The translations under genes and the position numbers were made by a program. The notes under the pieces were generated by a model. That model made no database searches. It saw only the letters and a program-made list of their open reading frames with translations, and was not told where the DNA came from. 64,000 nt of DNA from JBLWXV01 sp048267245 (GTDB lineage: Bacteria > Bdellovibrionota > Bacteriovoracia > Bacteriovoracales > Bacteriovoracaceae), in assembly GCA_048267245.1 (NCBI GenBank), contig JBLWXV010000001.1:124001-188000 (forward strand). The letters are read 5' to 3'. The stretch's first letter is position 1, and each line of letters starts with the position of its first letter. Positions 25,914 through 33,247 of this stretch are shown here, in pieces.

Positions 25914-26747
25914 TTACCCAATCAACCTTAAAGTCGAGTTTGGAAGATTATTTGTTTGTGAAAGAGTCGCAATACCTGCGGCCTTAATCACACTTGCCGA
26001 GGCAAGTTCAGCTGAGGCTGCAGCTACGTCTGCGTCTTCAATCACTGAGCGAGCATTTTCTTGGTTGAGTGCTTGCGTCTCAAGGTTTGATACAGTTGAC
26101 TGAAGTCTTGACTGTACGGCACCCAAGTTGGCTCGATAGCTTGATACAGTATTAAGAGCATTATCGATAGAGTCAATGGCATCTAGTGCATCGTCTTTAT
26201 CGGCTACTCCTGTTCCATCAACACCTAGAGTAGATGATCTAGCGTCTGTGGCAGAACTTTCATAACTAATTTGGTTACTATCTCCGCTGCGAATACCGAC
26301 TTGGAATTCCATTTCATCTGGACCAGAACCATTGAGTAAGCCCTGATTTCCGAATGTCGTTGATTCAGCGATACGGTCTACCTCTGAGAGGAGATTTTGA
26401 TATTCTTTGTCTAGGAATCCACGTTCTTGTTCACCTACGGTGTCAGAAGCAGATTGTACTGTTAGCTCGCGAAGTCTCACAAGAATGTTGCTTACTTCGT
26501 TTAGACCGCCTTCAGCGACTTGTACCATTGATGTACCGTCGTTGGCGTTTCGCACGGCCTGTCTCAAGCCTTTTGTTTGTGCGTTTAAGTTGGTGGCGAT
26601 GGCGAGACCAGCAGCATCGTCTGATGCTTTGGTAATGCGCTTACCACTAGAGAGTTTTTGTAGTGCAGAGTCCGCTTTTTGAGAGACTGCCTTTAGGTTG
26701 GTCTGAACCGCCTCTGAAGCAATGTTCGTTTTAATTCTTAAGCCCAT
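25914..26747 (-). CDS. fliC: Flagellin
   Basis: 277 residues from the ATG at 26745-26747. The open frame extends to a TTG at 26759, but that region contains the ribosome-binding site (TTGGAG, 6 nt before the ATG), and GLRIKTN is the normal flagellin start. The N-terminal D0/D1 motif LSSGKRITKASDDAAGLAIA and the C-terminal ENARSVIEDADVAAASAELA are conserved. The central D2/D3 region is almost absent, typical of short flagellins. It ends NSTLRLIG, parallel to NQALKLIG of its neighbour. It is preceded by its own sigma-28-like promoter. Confidence 0.96.
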   Translation of the reverse strand: MGLRIKTNIASEAVQTNLKAVSQKADSALQKLSSGKRITKASDDAAGLAIATNLNAQTKGLRQAVRNANDGTSMVQVAEGGLNEVSNILVRLRELTVQSASDTVGEQERGFLDKEYQNLLSEVDRIAESTTFGNQGLLNGSGPDEMEFQVGIRSGDSNQISYESSATDARSSTLGVDGTGVADKDDALDAIDSIDNALNTVSSYRANLGAVQSRLQSTVSNLETQALNQENARSVIEDADVAAASAELASASVIKAAGIATLSQTNNLPNSTLRLIG

Positions 26748-26787
26748 TTCATACTCCAAGTTAAAGTCGTGTGGCTGTTAACACACA

Positions 26788-26814
26788 CAGGCGTTTTGTT
26801 GTTGTTGTTGCCTG
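26788..26814 (-). promoter_or_regulatory. 5'-UTR hairpin with CAA-repeat loop, flagellin mRNA
   Basis: On the minus strand CAGGC and GCCTG enclose a 17-nt loop made of AAC/CAA repeats. With the predicted start near 26816 the hairpin would be at the very 5' end of the mRNA, about 40 nt before the ribosome-binding site. A second possible stem GTGTG...CACAC follows. It could protect the transcript; function is inferred. Confidence 0.4.
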
Positions 26815-26822
26815 CAAATACC

Positions 26823-26850
26823 CTATCGGAGCACTCGGCTTTTTCCTTTA
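26823..26850 (-). promoter_or_regulatory. Sigma-28 (FliA)-like promoter of the flagellin gene 25914-26747
   Basis: On the minus strand TAAAGGAA (from 26850) and TCCGATAG (26830-26823) match TAAAGTTT and GCCGATAA, with 16 nt between TAAA and TCCGAT. Spacing and -10 sequence equal the fliD promoter at 12314-12341. Predicted leader is about 69 nt. Confidence 0.65.
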
Positions 26851-26918
26851 GCTTTTCGGTCAAGTATTTTATAAAAAAAATGCATCTTTTAAAGAAATTC
26901 AGACACTTAAAAACAAAA

Positions 26919-26940
26919 AGGCCTCCCATTCGGGAGGCCT
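26919..26940 (-). terminator. Rho-independent terminator after the second flagellin gene
   Basis: On the minus strand AGGCCTCCC and GGGAGGCCT form a perfect 9-bp stem with loop GAAT, followed by TTTTGTTTTT. It lies 37 nt after the flagellin stop and separates the two flagellin genes. Confidence 0.9.
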
Positions 26941-26976
26941 CTTTTGTTGTCAGTTGCGTTTTTACTGTGCTTCTTC

Positions 26977-27810
26977 TTAGCCAATAAGCTTAAGAGCTTG
27001 GTTACCAGAAGAGTTAGCTTGTGCAAGTACAGACGAGCTAGCCGCTGTAAGGATGTTCGCACGAGCGAGCTTTGCTGATTCAGAAGCTACATCTGTGTCT
27101 CTGATTCTTGAGTTCGCAGCTGAGAGGTTCTCAGTTTTGATGCTCAAGTTATTCATCGTAGACTGTAGTCTGTTCTGCATGGCACCTAGTCCAGCTCTAC
27201 CTTCGTTGATCTTGTTAATAGCAGTGTCGATTCTCTCAAGGTTTTCTTGAGCATCGGCTTTTGTAAGAACGTTAGTTCCACCTACTTCAAGTTGATCAGC
27301 GCGAGCCGCAATATCACCTGGATTGAAAGAGATTCTATCAACTTCAGCGTTATTGTTTGTACCTACTTGCCAGTCAAGTTGCTCACCTTCACCGTTCAGA
27401 AGGCTCTTACCGTTGAATGAAGTTGATTCAGCGATACGAGTTACCTCTTGTACTAGGTTTTGGTATTCCTTATCAGAGAACGATCTCTCAACTTCACCCA
27501 CAGTATCAGAAGCTGCTTGAACAGATAGTTCGCGCAAGCGAGTCATGATATTTGAGATCTCAGTGAGTCCACCCTCAGCGACTTGGATCATACTAACCCC
27601 GTCGTTGGCGTTTCTCTCAGCTTGTTGAGTACCGCGGATTTCTGCTTTAAGGCGTTCAGAGATCGCAAGGCCAGCGGCATCGTCTGCTGCTTTGTTAATG
27701 CGTGTCCCTGATGACATCTTAGCAAGTGAATCCTCCTGCTCTCTAGTTACTTTTCCTAAACTTTGTTGTGCACGTAATGATTGAACGTTAGTGTTAATAC
27801 GCAAACCCAT
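26977..27810 (-). CDS. fliC: Flagellin
   Basis: 277 residues, the same length as the neighbouring flagellin but clearly divergent, so an old duplication. D0/D1 motifs are MSSGTRINKAADDAAGLAIS and SRIRDTDVASESAKLARAN. The variable centre is minimal. The N-terminal MGLRINTNVQSL is typical. AGGAG lies 8 nt before the ATG. No sigma-28-like promoter comparable to that of the other flagellin was found in the 184-nt upstream gap, so it may use another sigma factor. Confidence 0.96.
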   Translation of the reverse strand: MGLRINTNVQSLRAQQSLGKVTREQEDSLAKMSSGTRINKAADDAAGLAISERLKAEIRGTQQAERNANDGVSMIQVAEGGLTEISNIMTRLRELSVQAASDTVGEVERSFSDKEYQNLVQEVTRIAESTSFNGKSLLNGEGEQLDWQVGTNNNAEVDRISFNPGDIAARADQLEVGGTNVLTKADAQENLERIDTAINKINEGRAGLGAMQNRLQSTMNNLSIKTENLSAANSRIRDTDVASESAKLARANILTAASSSVLAQANSSGNQALKLIG

Positions 27811-27994
27811 AATTAATCTCCTCGAGCCAAAGTAACCTCCTTGTGATTGTGTTTAGGTGTCAAACAACCGTGTCTGCACCCTGTTTTTTGTCAGTCCCCA
27901 AAACCGACAAAAACCATTTCGGGAGTCCCAAGAGGCTTCTTGAGGAAATTTTTTCCTTTTTTCAATAATTTAGACCAAGAAAAACGGTCGGGTA

Positions 27995-28444
27995 TTAGTT
28001 ATGATTGTTAACTTTTTCGATAATTCCGGTAGTTGAATAGCCCTCTTCAAAACGAAGGCTTTTTACTTCACCACCGGCGGCGAGGACAATATCCGACCCA
28101 ACAATTTGGTCGGGTTTCCAGTCTCCACCCTTGACCAGTACTTGAGGTTGGACTCGGTTAATTAAATTGTACGGCGTATCCTCTTCGAAGATTTCTACAA
28201 AGTCGACACACTTGAGATTTTCAAGCACAAACTTGCGATCAAGCTCTGCATTGACTGGGCGAGACTCGCCTTTAAGTCTTTTGACACTTGCATCGCTATT
28301 GAGGCCAATAATTAAAGCGTCACCTAGAGAGCGCGCTTCATTGAGGTAGGCCACATGGCCACGGTGAAGAATATCAAAGCATCCGTTGGTAAAGACAACT
28401 TTCTTGCCTTTATACTTTTCTAAAAAGTCTTCGAGCTTACTCAC
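27995..28444 (-). CDS. rfaE2: D-glycero-beta-D-manno-heptose 1-phosphate adenylyltransferase
   Basis: 149 residues, the cytidylyltransferase-like half of HldE as a separate protein. The nucleotide-binding motif FTNGCFDILHRGHVAYL is at 18-34, and VLVKGGDWK and the late FEEGYSTTGIIEK are family signatures. It converts heptose 1-phosphate to ADP-heptose for LPS core synthesis, and ADP-heptose is also a donor for GT9 enzymes. The kinase half (RfaE1) is not in the window. It overlaps the RDD gene by 8 nt. Confidence 0.92.
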   Translation of the reverse strand: MSKLEDFLEKYKGKKVVFTNGCFDILHRGHVAYLNEARSLGDALIIGLNSDASVKRLKGESRPVNAELDRKFVLENLKCVDFVEIFEEDTPYNLINRVQPQVLVKGGDWKPDQIVGSDIVLAAGGEVKSLRFEEGYSTTGIIEKVNNHN

Positions 28445-29234
28445 TCACAACTTCCGTATCTGAAAGCTTGCCTTGAAAATCAACAATGTGAGGTAGACCA
28501 AAAGCTGCTAGAGAAAGAAGGCTCACCACCGAGCGAAGCATAGTTTTAAAGAAGCTCAGCTTCTCTCCTGGTACGCGAGCAACCACTTTTAGACCCATCA
28601 TGGTCTTGCCCACACCACCCACGAGATCCAAGATTCCAAAGTAGAGAACGTAGTAAATAGCAAAAAGGCTCAATGGCACGATGTAGTTTCTGTCTATTAG
28701 AAGAACTTCCTTCCATGAAGATAGTTCCACATTGAGCATAAAAAAGAGTGCCGACATTGTTCCAACGACAAAAATTGAAATGACCACAAGATCAACCAAC
28801 CACGCTGCGAGCTGGATGATACGCGAAGCACTCTTAATTTCTTCATTTAGAATAGGCGCATGAGAAATTGTCTGCTTGCTTTGAACCGGCACCTCTGGAA
28901 CGTGAACCATTCCCACACTGGGAAGTGGTGGAGTAACTGTGGTCTCGGCGGGAGCTTCATAGAAAGCTTTTAGCTCTTGTGGAAGTGAACTTGGTGTTGA
29001 GAGTTTTTGCGTAGGGGTGGATTTAAGACTTGGGGTTGTTGGAATTGACTTTCTTGCACTTGAGACTGAGCGATTCATCACCCCACCAGTGCGCACCTGA
29101 GTTTGCTTCTTCTCTGTGTGATGAAAACCTAGACCTTTGGTCAATGGCTTAAAATCAAAGTCGTCCTGTTCATCAAATGACAAGACAATAGAATTTTTTT
29201 TGCTATTTTGCTCATTCGTTGAAATGTCTTTCAT
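28437..29234 (-). CDS. RDD-family membrane protein with disordered N-terminal half
   Basis: 265 residues. Residues 1-125 are Pro/Ser/Thr-rich and low complexity, probably cytoplasmic and disordered. The C-terminal half has about three membrane segments with the RDD pattern: RIIQLAAWLVDLVV, then GGVGKTMMGLKVV and the closing DFQGKLSDTEVV. RDD proteins are poorly characterised; some have been linked to ion transport. It sits between rsmE and rfaE2. Confidence 0.75.
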   Translation of the reverse strand: MKDISTNEQNSKKNSIVLSFDEQDDFDFKPLTKGLGFHHTEKKQTQVRTGGVMNRSVSSARKSIPTTPSLKSTPTQKLSTPSSLPQELKAFYEAPAETTVTPPLPSVGMVHVPEVPVQSKQTISHAPILNEEIKSASRIIQLAAWLVDLVVISIFVVGTMSALFFMLNVELSSWKEVLLIDRNYIVPLSLFAIYYVLYFGILDLVGGVGKTMMGLKVVARVPGEKLSFFKTMLRSVVSLLSLAAFGLPHIVDFQGKLSDTEVVSE

Positions 29235-29296
29235 TACAAGCCCCTAGGCAGTGGTCCTATAGGTTCTAGAATGGCATAAATTAAGCAAAGCAGCAA

Positions 29297-30001
29297 TCAA
29301 TTATCGTTGAGTGTGAAGGCGTAACCCGCTGCAACAGAGAGCGCATGCTCGGCCCGCAGAATCGGCGTTGGAAGGCGCACAGGATGCATATTTGAGTTTT
29401 CGATAAAGGCCTCACACTCACTACTAGACCAACCGGCTTCGGGCCCAATTGCGATGAGATCCACTCCCTGACTTTTCTGCAAGCGCTGGGTTTCACCAAA
29501 TGATTCTGGATAGGGATGGAGAAAGAGTGCGCTCTTAAAACGCGCTAGGGTTTGTTCGAGTTCTGATTTGGCACACCAAGTAATTTGAGGACGCCAAAAA
29601 TTATTGGACTGTATCAGCGCACTTTCAATAATTTTATCAAAGCGCGCATTTGGAGCGAACTTCCAAGTTGAAAACTCAGACTCATAAAGAATTACTTCGC
29701 GAAGACCTAGCTCTGTAGCCCTTCTTAAAATTTCTTCTACTGCTTCTTTTTTGGGACAGCCAATGAAGGCGCTTAGAAAGTGAGGAGAGGCAACACTCTC
29801 TAGGTTTTCAATCGAAAGCGTGGCCTCTCTTTTTTTAATTTCGCTGAGAACGCCACTCGCCCGTTTGCCTTGACCATCGAGAAGAAGGATAGTCTCTCCC
29901 TCTTTCAAACGACATACTTGTACTAAGTGTCGGTAGCGTTCACCTTCGACACTTACAGACTTAGATTGAATTTCCTCAGTTGAAAGAAGTATGGCCCTCA
30001 T
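29297..30001 (-). CDS. rsmE: 16S rRNA (uracil-1498-N3)-methyltransferase
   Basis: 234 residues, SPOUT-fold RsmE. The N-terminal PUA-like part (RYRHLVQVCRLKEGE) is followed by RATELGLREVILYESEFS and IIESALIQSNN. The knot region is IAIGPEAGWSSSE and the C-terminal binding loop is PTPILRAEHALSVAAG. It methylates N3 of U1498 in 16S rRNA. The ATG overlaps the prmA stop as ATGA, a standard prmA-rsmE pairing. Confidence 0.95.
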   Translation of the reverse strand: MRAILLSTEEIQSKSVSVEGERYRHLVQVCRLKEGETILLLDGQGKRASGVLSEIKKREATLSIENLESVASPHFLSAFIGCPKKEAVEEILRRATELGLREVILYESEFSTWKFAPNARFDKIIESALIQSNNFWRPQITWCAKSELEQTLARFKSALFLHPYPESFGETQRLQKSQGVDLIAIGPEAGWSSSECEAFIENSNMHPVRLPTPILRAEHALSVAAGYAFTLNDN

Positions 30002-30960
30002 ACTTTCTCAAATAAAATGGCCAGCCAATCTCCCTTAGAGTGAGTCTTCACGTGTTTGAGAGATTGGTAATGTGTGAGGATATTATCTTCTTGTTCTTTA
30101 AGAATTCCAGAGACAATAAGTCTTGAGCCTATCTTAAGTGAGGAGAGAATTAATTCTTTTTCTGAAATCAAGACATGCTCAAGAATATTAGCAAAGACGA
30201 GGTCGTACGTTTTACTAACCTCAAATCTCTCTCGTAGGATTAATGAAGATCCGGCGAGATCGCGCCCACTTAAATTAAGCTCAATGTTTCGCAAGCAATT
30301 ATCAAGGGCATTCTTATCAATGTCCACAAAGTCACAGCTCTCTCCATTATAGAGAAGGTGAGCAATTCCAAGAATGCCTGATCCACATCCAAAGTCTAAG
30401 CTCTCTTTAAAGTGAACACCGCTCTCATCAAGCTCACTGAGGTGCTTGAGACACAGGAAAGTAGTCTCGTGCTCGCCGGTACCAAAGCCTCTGCCTGGAT
30501 CAATGTAAATCTCGGTCTTCACTTCGCGCTGATCGTCTTTCATCCAGGCCGGGACAACTCGAAGTGAATCTGTTACTTCAATTGGGGCATAATGCTTTCG
30601 CCATTCGGCATCCCAGTCTTGAGTGAGCTGAGCTTTAGATTCAAATTTTATTTTTTGAGAGCTTAAGTAAGCCTCAAATTGCTTTGATCTGATTTGTGCA
30701 TCGTCTTCAAAGAAGACGTACGTCTTGCCATTGCTAGATCCCACTTTATCTTCGATTCTCTTCGCAAGTTCAGGAGGGAGATCACCACCGCAAAATGCAT
30801 CTCGGCCAAGAATCTCATCAACCTCAGCTTCATCTAGACTATAGTCATTAATCCCATCGCAGGAAAACTCCTCAAAAGCGACGCGATCAACTTCATCGTA
30901 AGAGTCTAGGAATACTGTAACTTGATAAAAACTTGCTTCACTTACGCTCATAACAACCAC
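29998..30960 (-). CDS. prmA: Ribosomal protein L11 methyltransferase
   Basis: 320 residues. The PrmA N-terminal substrate domain is followed by the hallmark DPGRGFGTGEHETT, SAM motif LDFGCGSGILGIA, VDIDKNALDN and ANILEHVLI. It trimethylates ribosomal protein L11. The PrmA motif usually reads D-P-G-x-A-F-G-T-G-x-H; here the x-A is R-G. It overlaps rsmE by 4 nt and the preceding binding-protein gene by 23 nt. Confidence 0.92.
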   Translation of the reverse strand: MVVMSVSEASFYQVTVFLDSYDEVDRVAFEEFSCDGINDYSLDEAEVDEILGRDAFCGGDLPPELAKRIEDKVGSSNGKTYVFFEDDAQIRSKQFEAYLSSQKIKFESKAQLTQDWDAEWRKHYAPIEVTDSLRVVPAWMKDDQREVKTEIYIDPGRGFGTGEHETTFLCLKHLSELDESGVHFKESLDFGCGSGILGIAHLLYNGESCDFVDIDKNALDNCLRNIELNLSGRDLAGSSLILRERFEVSKTYDLVFANILEHVLISEKELILSSLKIGSRLIVSGILKEQEDNILTHYQSLKHVKTHSKGDWLAILFEKV

Positions 30961-32482
30961 TAGTCTGAATATCTAGAATTGGCATGAAATTGCCATTGGG
31001 GTAGGGTGATACCCCTTTTAAACAGCTTCTGGCAATCCATATAATATCTGGGTGCCATAGGCTCAGATAGGCGCGTTCATTAACAGCAATGGCCATCGCC
31101 TCTCTATAATTTTTAAGGCGCTGCTTTTGATCCATTGGCCTTTCGGCCGCAGCAAGCAGCTCATCTAACTTCTCATCGTGAAAGTATCCACGATTAGCAC
31201 CAGCTGGTGGATATGACTTTGTCGAAAAGACGTAGGAGAGCATTCCTGGCCCAGTAAAGCCCACCCACTGGCTCATGACGAGATCAAACTGCCCCGTCTT
31301 CATTGAGCGCATAAACGTCCCCCACTCTTGAATTGTCTTTGTCACTGAGATGCCAGCTTTACTGAATTCATCAATGATCGCGTCTACAATTTCTTCAGTC
31401 GCTTTGTTGTTTGAGATTTTCCAGTCTAATTTTACAGGAACTCCTTCAAAGCTTAGCGCTCCATTCTCATACGTATATCCATTCTTTAAAAACAATTTCT
31501 TTGCCGCTTCTGGGTCGTATGAAGTCGGCTTTAAATCTTCCTGATATAGATTCGTAAACGATGGAGAAAAGAGTGAGTTTGCAAGAGAAGCGGTCTTCTT
31601 CATCTTATATTCAACTAACTTATTTCTTGGAATGAGCAAATCGAGTGCCTCTCTAAAAACTGCCTTTGATAGGTGAGGGTTCTTGTGATTTAAACCGACA
31701 TAAATGTAATTGGTACCTTTCTCACTTACGATATCAAGATGGTTTACATTTTTATCAATCCAATCGACTTTTCTAGGAGAAAGTTGAGCGACTGAGAGAT
31801 CAATCTCATTATTCATCATTTTTAGAGCGAGCGTTGTCTCATCTTTGACTACTTTGAAGTGAAGATTATCTCGACTCTTCTCAAAGACGGGGGTTAGCGT
31901 TACTCCTAGAGAAGTGGCACTAGCAATTTGATACGGCCCACTTCCGATAATGTCCTCAACATTCTTTGGATCCCCACCCGTTTTAATTTTTAAAATTTTC
32001 AAAAGGGCCAGATCAGACAAATTATCTGCGGAGTAACTAGGGTAGATCAGTTCTAGTTCAAATTCTCCGAGAACCTTAACTTCTTCTAGCTTGGCAAAGG
32101 CAAAGCGAAAAATTGATTTGGGAGACTCCTCATTGGTAAATATCTCCCATACATTTCTAATGGTCTGGGCATTTATTTTTTCGCCATCCCAAAACGTTAA
32201 GTCTTCTCTGAGTTTAAAATGAATCTTATGTTTCCCATCTTCAAATCGCTCTTCAAAACTCTTGCAAGCGCGACAGTTAAAGCTCATATCTCTGCCAAAG
32301 TCTGTGAGGGTGAGATACAGCAAGCGACCAATATTTTGAGAGTTGGCATCTGTGGCAAAAAAGGGACTGAGATTACTCGGGGCCGAGGATAGTCCAATCA
32401 CAAGTTCCCGGGCATTCAAGGCTTGGGAAGAAACAAAAAAGACAAAGAGAACTGCTAAGGTATTTAAAATATGTTTTTTCAT
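30938..32482 (-). CDS. Extracellular solute-binding protein, family 5 (peptide/nickel type)
   Basis: About 514 residues from ATG 32480-32482. The open frame reaches 32551, but the first 23 codons are not signal-peptide-like, whereas MKKHILNTLAVLFVFFVSSQ with an ALNA cleavage-type site follows. Family 5 features include LREDLTFWDGEKINAQTIRNVWE (around residue 100), GSGPYQI, and the C-terminal lobe with RLKNYREAM and YLSLWHPDIIW. Such proteins bind oligopeptides for ABC importers. No permease or ATPase gene is adjacent; it lies upstream of prmA-rsmE with a 23-nt overlap. A lipobox is absent, so it is periplasmic. Confidence 0.85.
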   Translation of the reverse strand: MKKHILNTLAVLFVFFVSSQALNARELVIGLSSAPSNLSPFFATDANSQNIGRLLYLTLTDFGRDMSFNCRACKSFEERFEDGKHKIHFKLREDLTFWDGEKINAQTIRNVWEIFTNEESPKSIFRFAFAKLEEVKVLGEFELELIYPSYSADNLSDLALLKILKIKTGGDPKNVEDIIGSGPYQIASATSLGVTLTPVFEKSRDNLHFKVVKDETTLALKMMNNEIDLSVAQLSPRKVDWIDKNVNHLDIVSEKGTNYIYVGLNHKNPHLSKAVFREALDLLIPRNKLVEYKMKKTASLANSLFSPSFTNLYQEDLKPTSYDPEAAKKLFLKNGYTYENGALSFEGVPVKLDWKISNNKATEEIVDAIIDEFSKAGISVTKTIQEWGTFMRSMKTGQFDLVMSQWVGFTGPGMLSYVFSTKSYPPAGANRGYFHDEKLDELLAAAERPMDQKQRLKNYREAMAIAVNERAYLSLWHPDIIWIARSCLKGVSPYPNGNFMPILDIQTSGCYERK

Positions 32483-32563
32483 AGCCTCTAGTGTACCAAA
32501 ACGGCCCTTCAAGTGAGAAAGTTTTTGTGCTAGTTTGCCCCAAACATACAATGGGAGTTCACA

Positions 32564-33247
32564 ATGGTCTTTCTGGTCGGCATTGCTGGCGGATCGGGCT
32601 CAGGTAAGACAACTTTTGCGGAAAAAGTAGTCGCTCGCCTGAAGCATCAAGAGATAACCGTTCTTCACATGGACAGTTATTATTTAAAAGATCAGTTACC
32701 AGACAATTACACCAAGCGCGGCCACCCAAATTTCGACCATCCAAAAGCCTTTGACTGGGCCCTTTTGAGGGATCACCTTCAAACCCTCAAGCAAGGCAGC
32801 TCTATCGATTCTCCCATCTACGACTTTAAGACCAGTTCACGTACCGACAAAACCTTGCTCGTTGAGCCTGCCAAAGTCATCCTCTTCGAGGGAATCTTCA
32901 CTCTCTATGATCCCGCCATCCGCGACTTACTCGATATTATGTGCTTTCTTCACGTCGAAGCAGACATTCGCTTCACGCGAAGACTTCACCGCGATGTTCA
33001 AGAGAGAGGACGCTCTCTCGAGAGTGTGATCGATCAGTACTATGAAACTGTTCGCCCCATGTATCAGAAATATCTAGACCCACAGAAACAATACGCTGAT
33101 TTCATCGTCGGAGAAGAAACTGATATTGCCGCCAGTATATTAGCTGCTAAAATAAAAGAGATGTGTGATTCGGTAGATCCGACGAAGGAGACTCTTGGTT
33201 TGAAGCGCAATTATACGACTAGTAATATTCAGGATTCCGCTCTCTGA
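32564..33247 (+). CDS. udk: Uridine kinase
   Basis: 227 residues. The P-loop is GGSGSGKTTF at 9-18, followed by HMDSYYLKD, PNFDHPKAFDW, PIYDFKTSSR, ILFEGIFTLYD and RRLHRDVQERGRS. Uridine kinase phosphorylates uridine and cytidine for pyrimidine salvage. It is divergent from the binding-protein gene. Its stop codon overlaps the proposed CTG start of the RNase J gene (CTGA). Confidence 0.94.
   Translation: MVFLVGIAGGSGSGKTTFAEKVVARLKHQEITVLHMDSYYLKDQLPDNYTKRGHPNFDHPKAFDWALLRDHLQTLKQGSSIDSPIYDFKTSSRTDKTLLVEPAKVILFEGIFTLYDPAIRDLLDIMCFLHVEADIRFTRRLHRDVQERGRSLESVIDQYYETVRPMYQKYLDPQKQYADFIVGEETDIAASILAAKIKEMCDSVDPTKETLGLKRNYTTSNIQDSAL

Noticed and set aside
26748..26759. Four-residue N-terminal extension of the first flagellin from a TTG
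   Set aside because: The TTG is part of the TTGGAG ribosome-binding site, and flagellins begin with the MGLRI-type sequence at the downstream ATG.
32483..32551. N-terminal extension of the binding protein to 32551
   Set aside because: The extension is not signal-like and would bury the signal peptide that begins at the downstream ATG.
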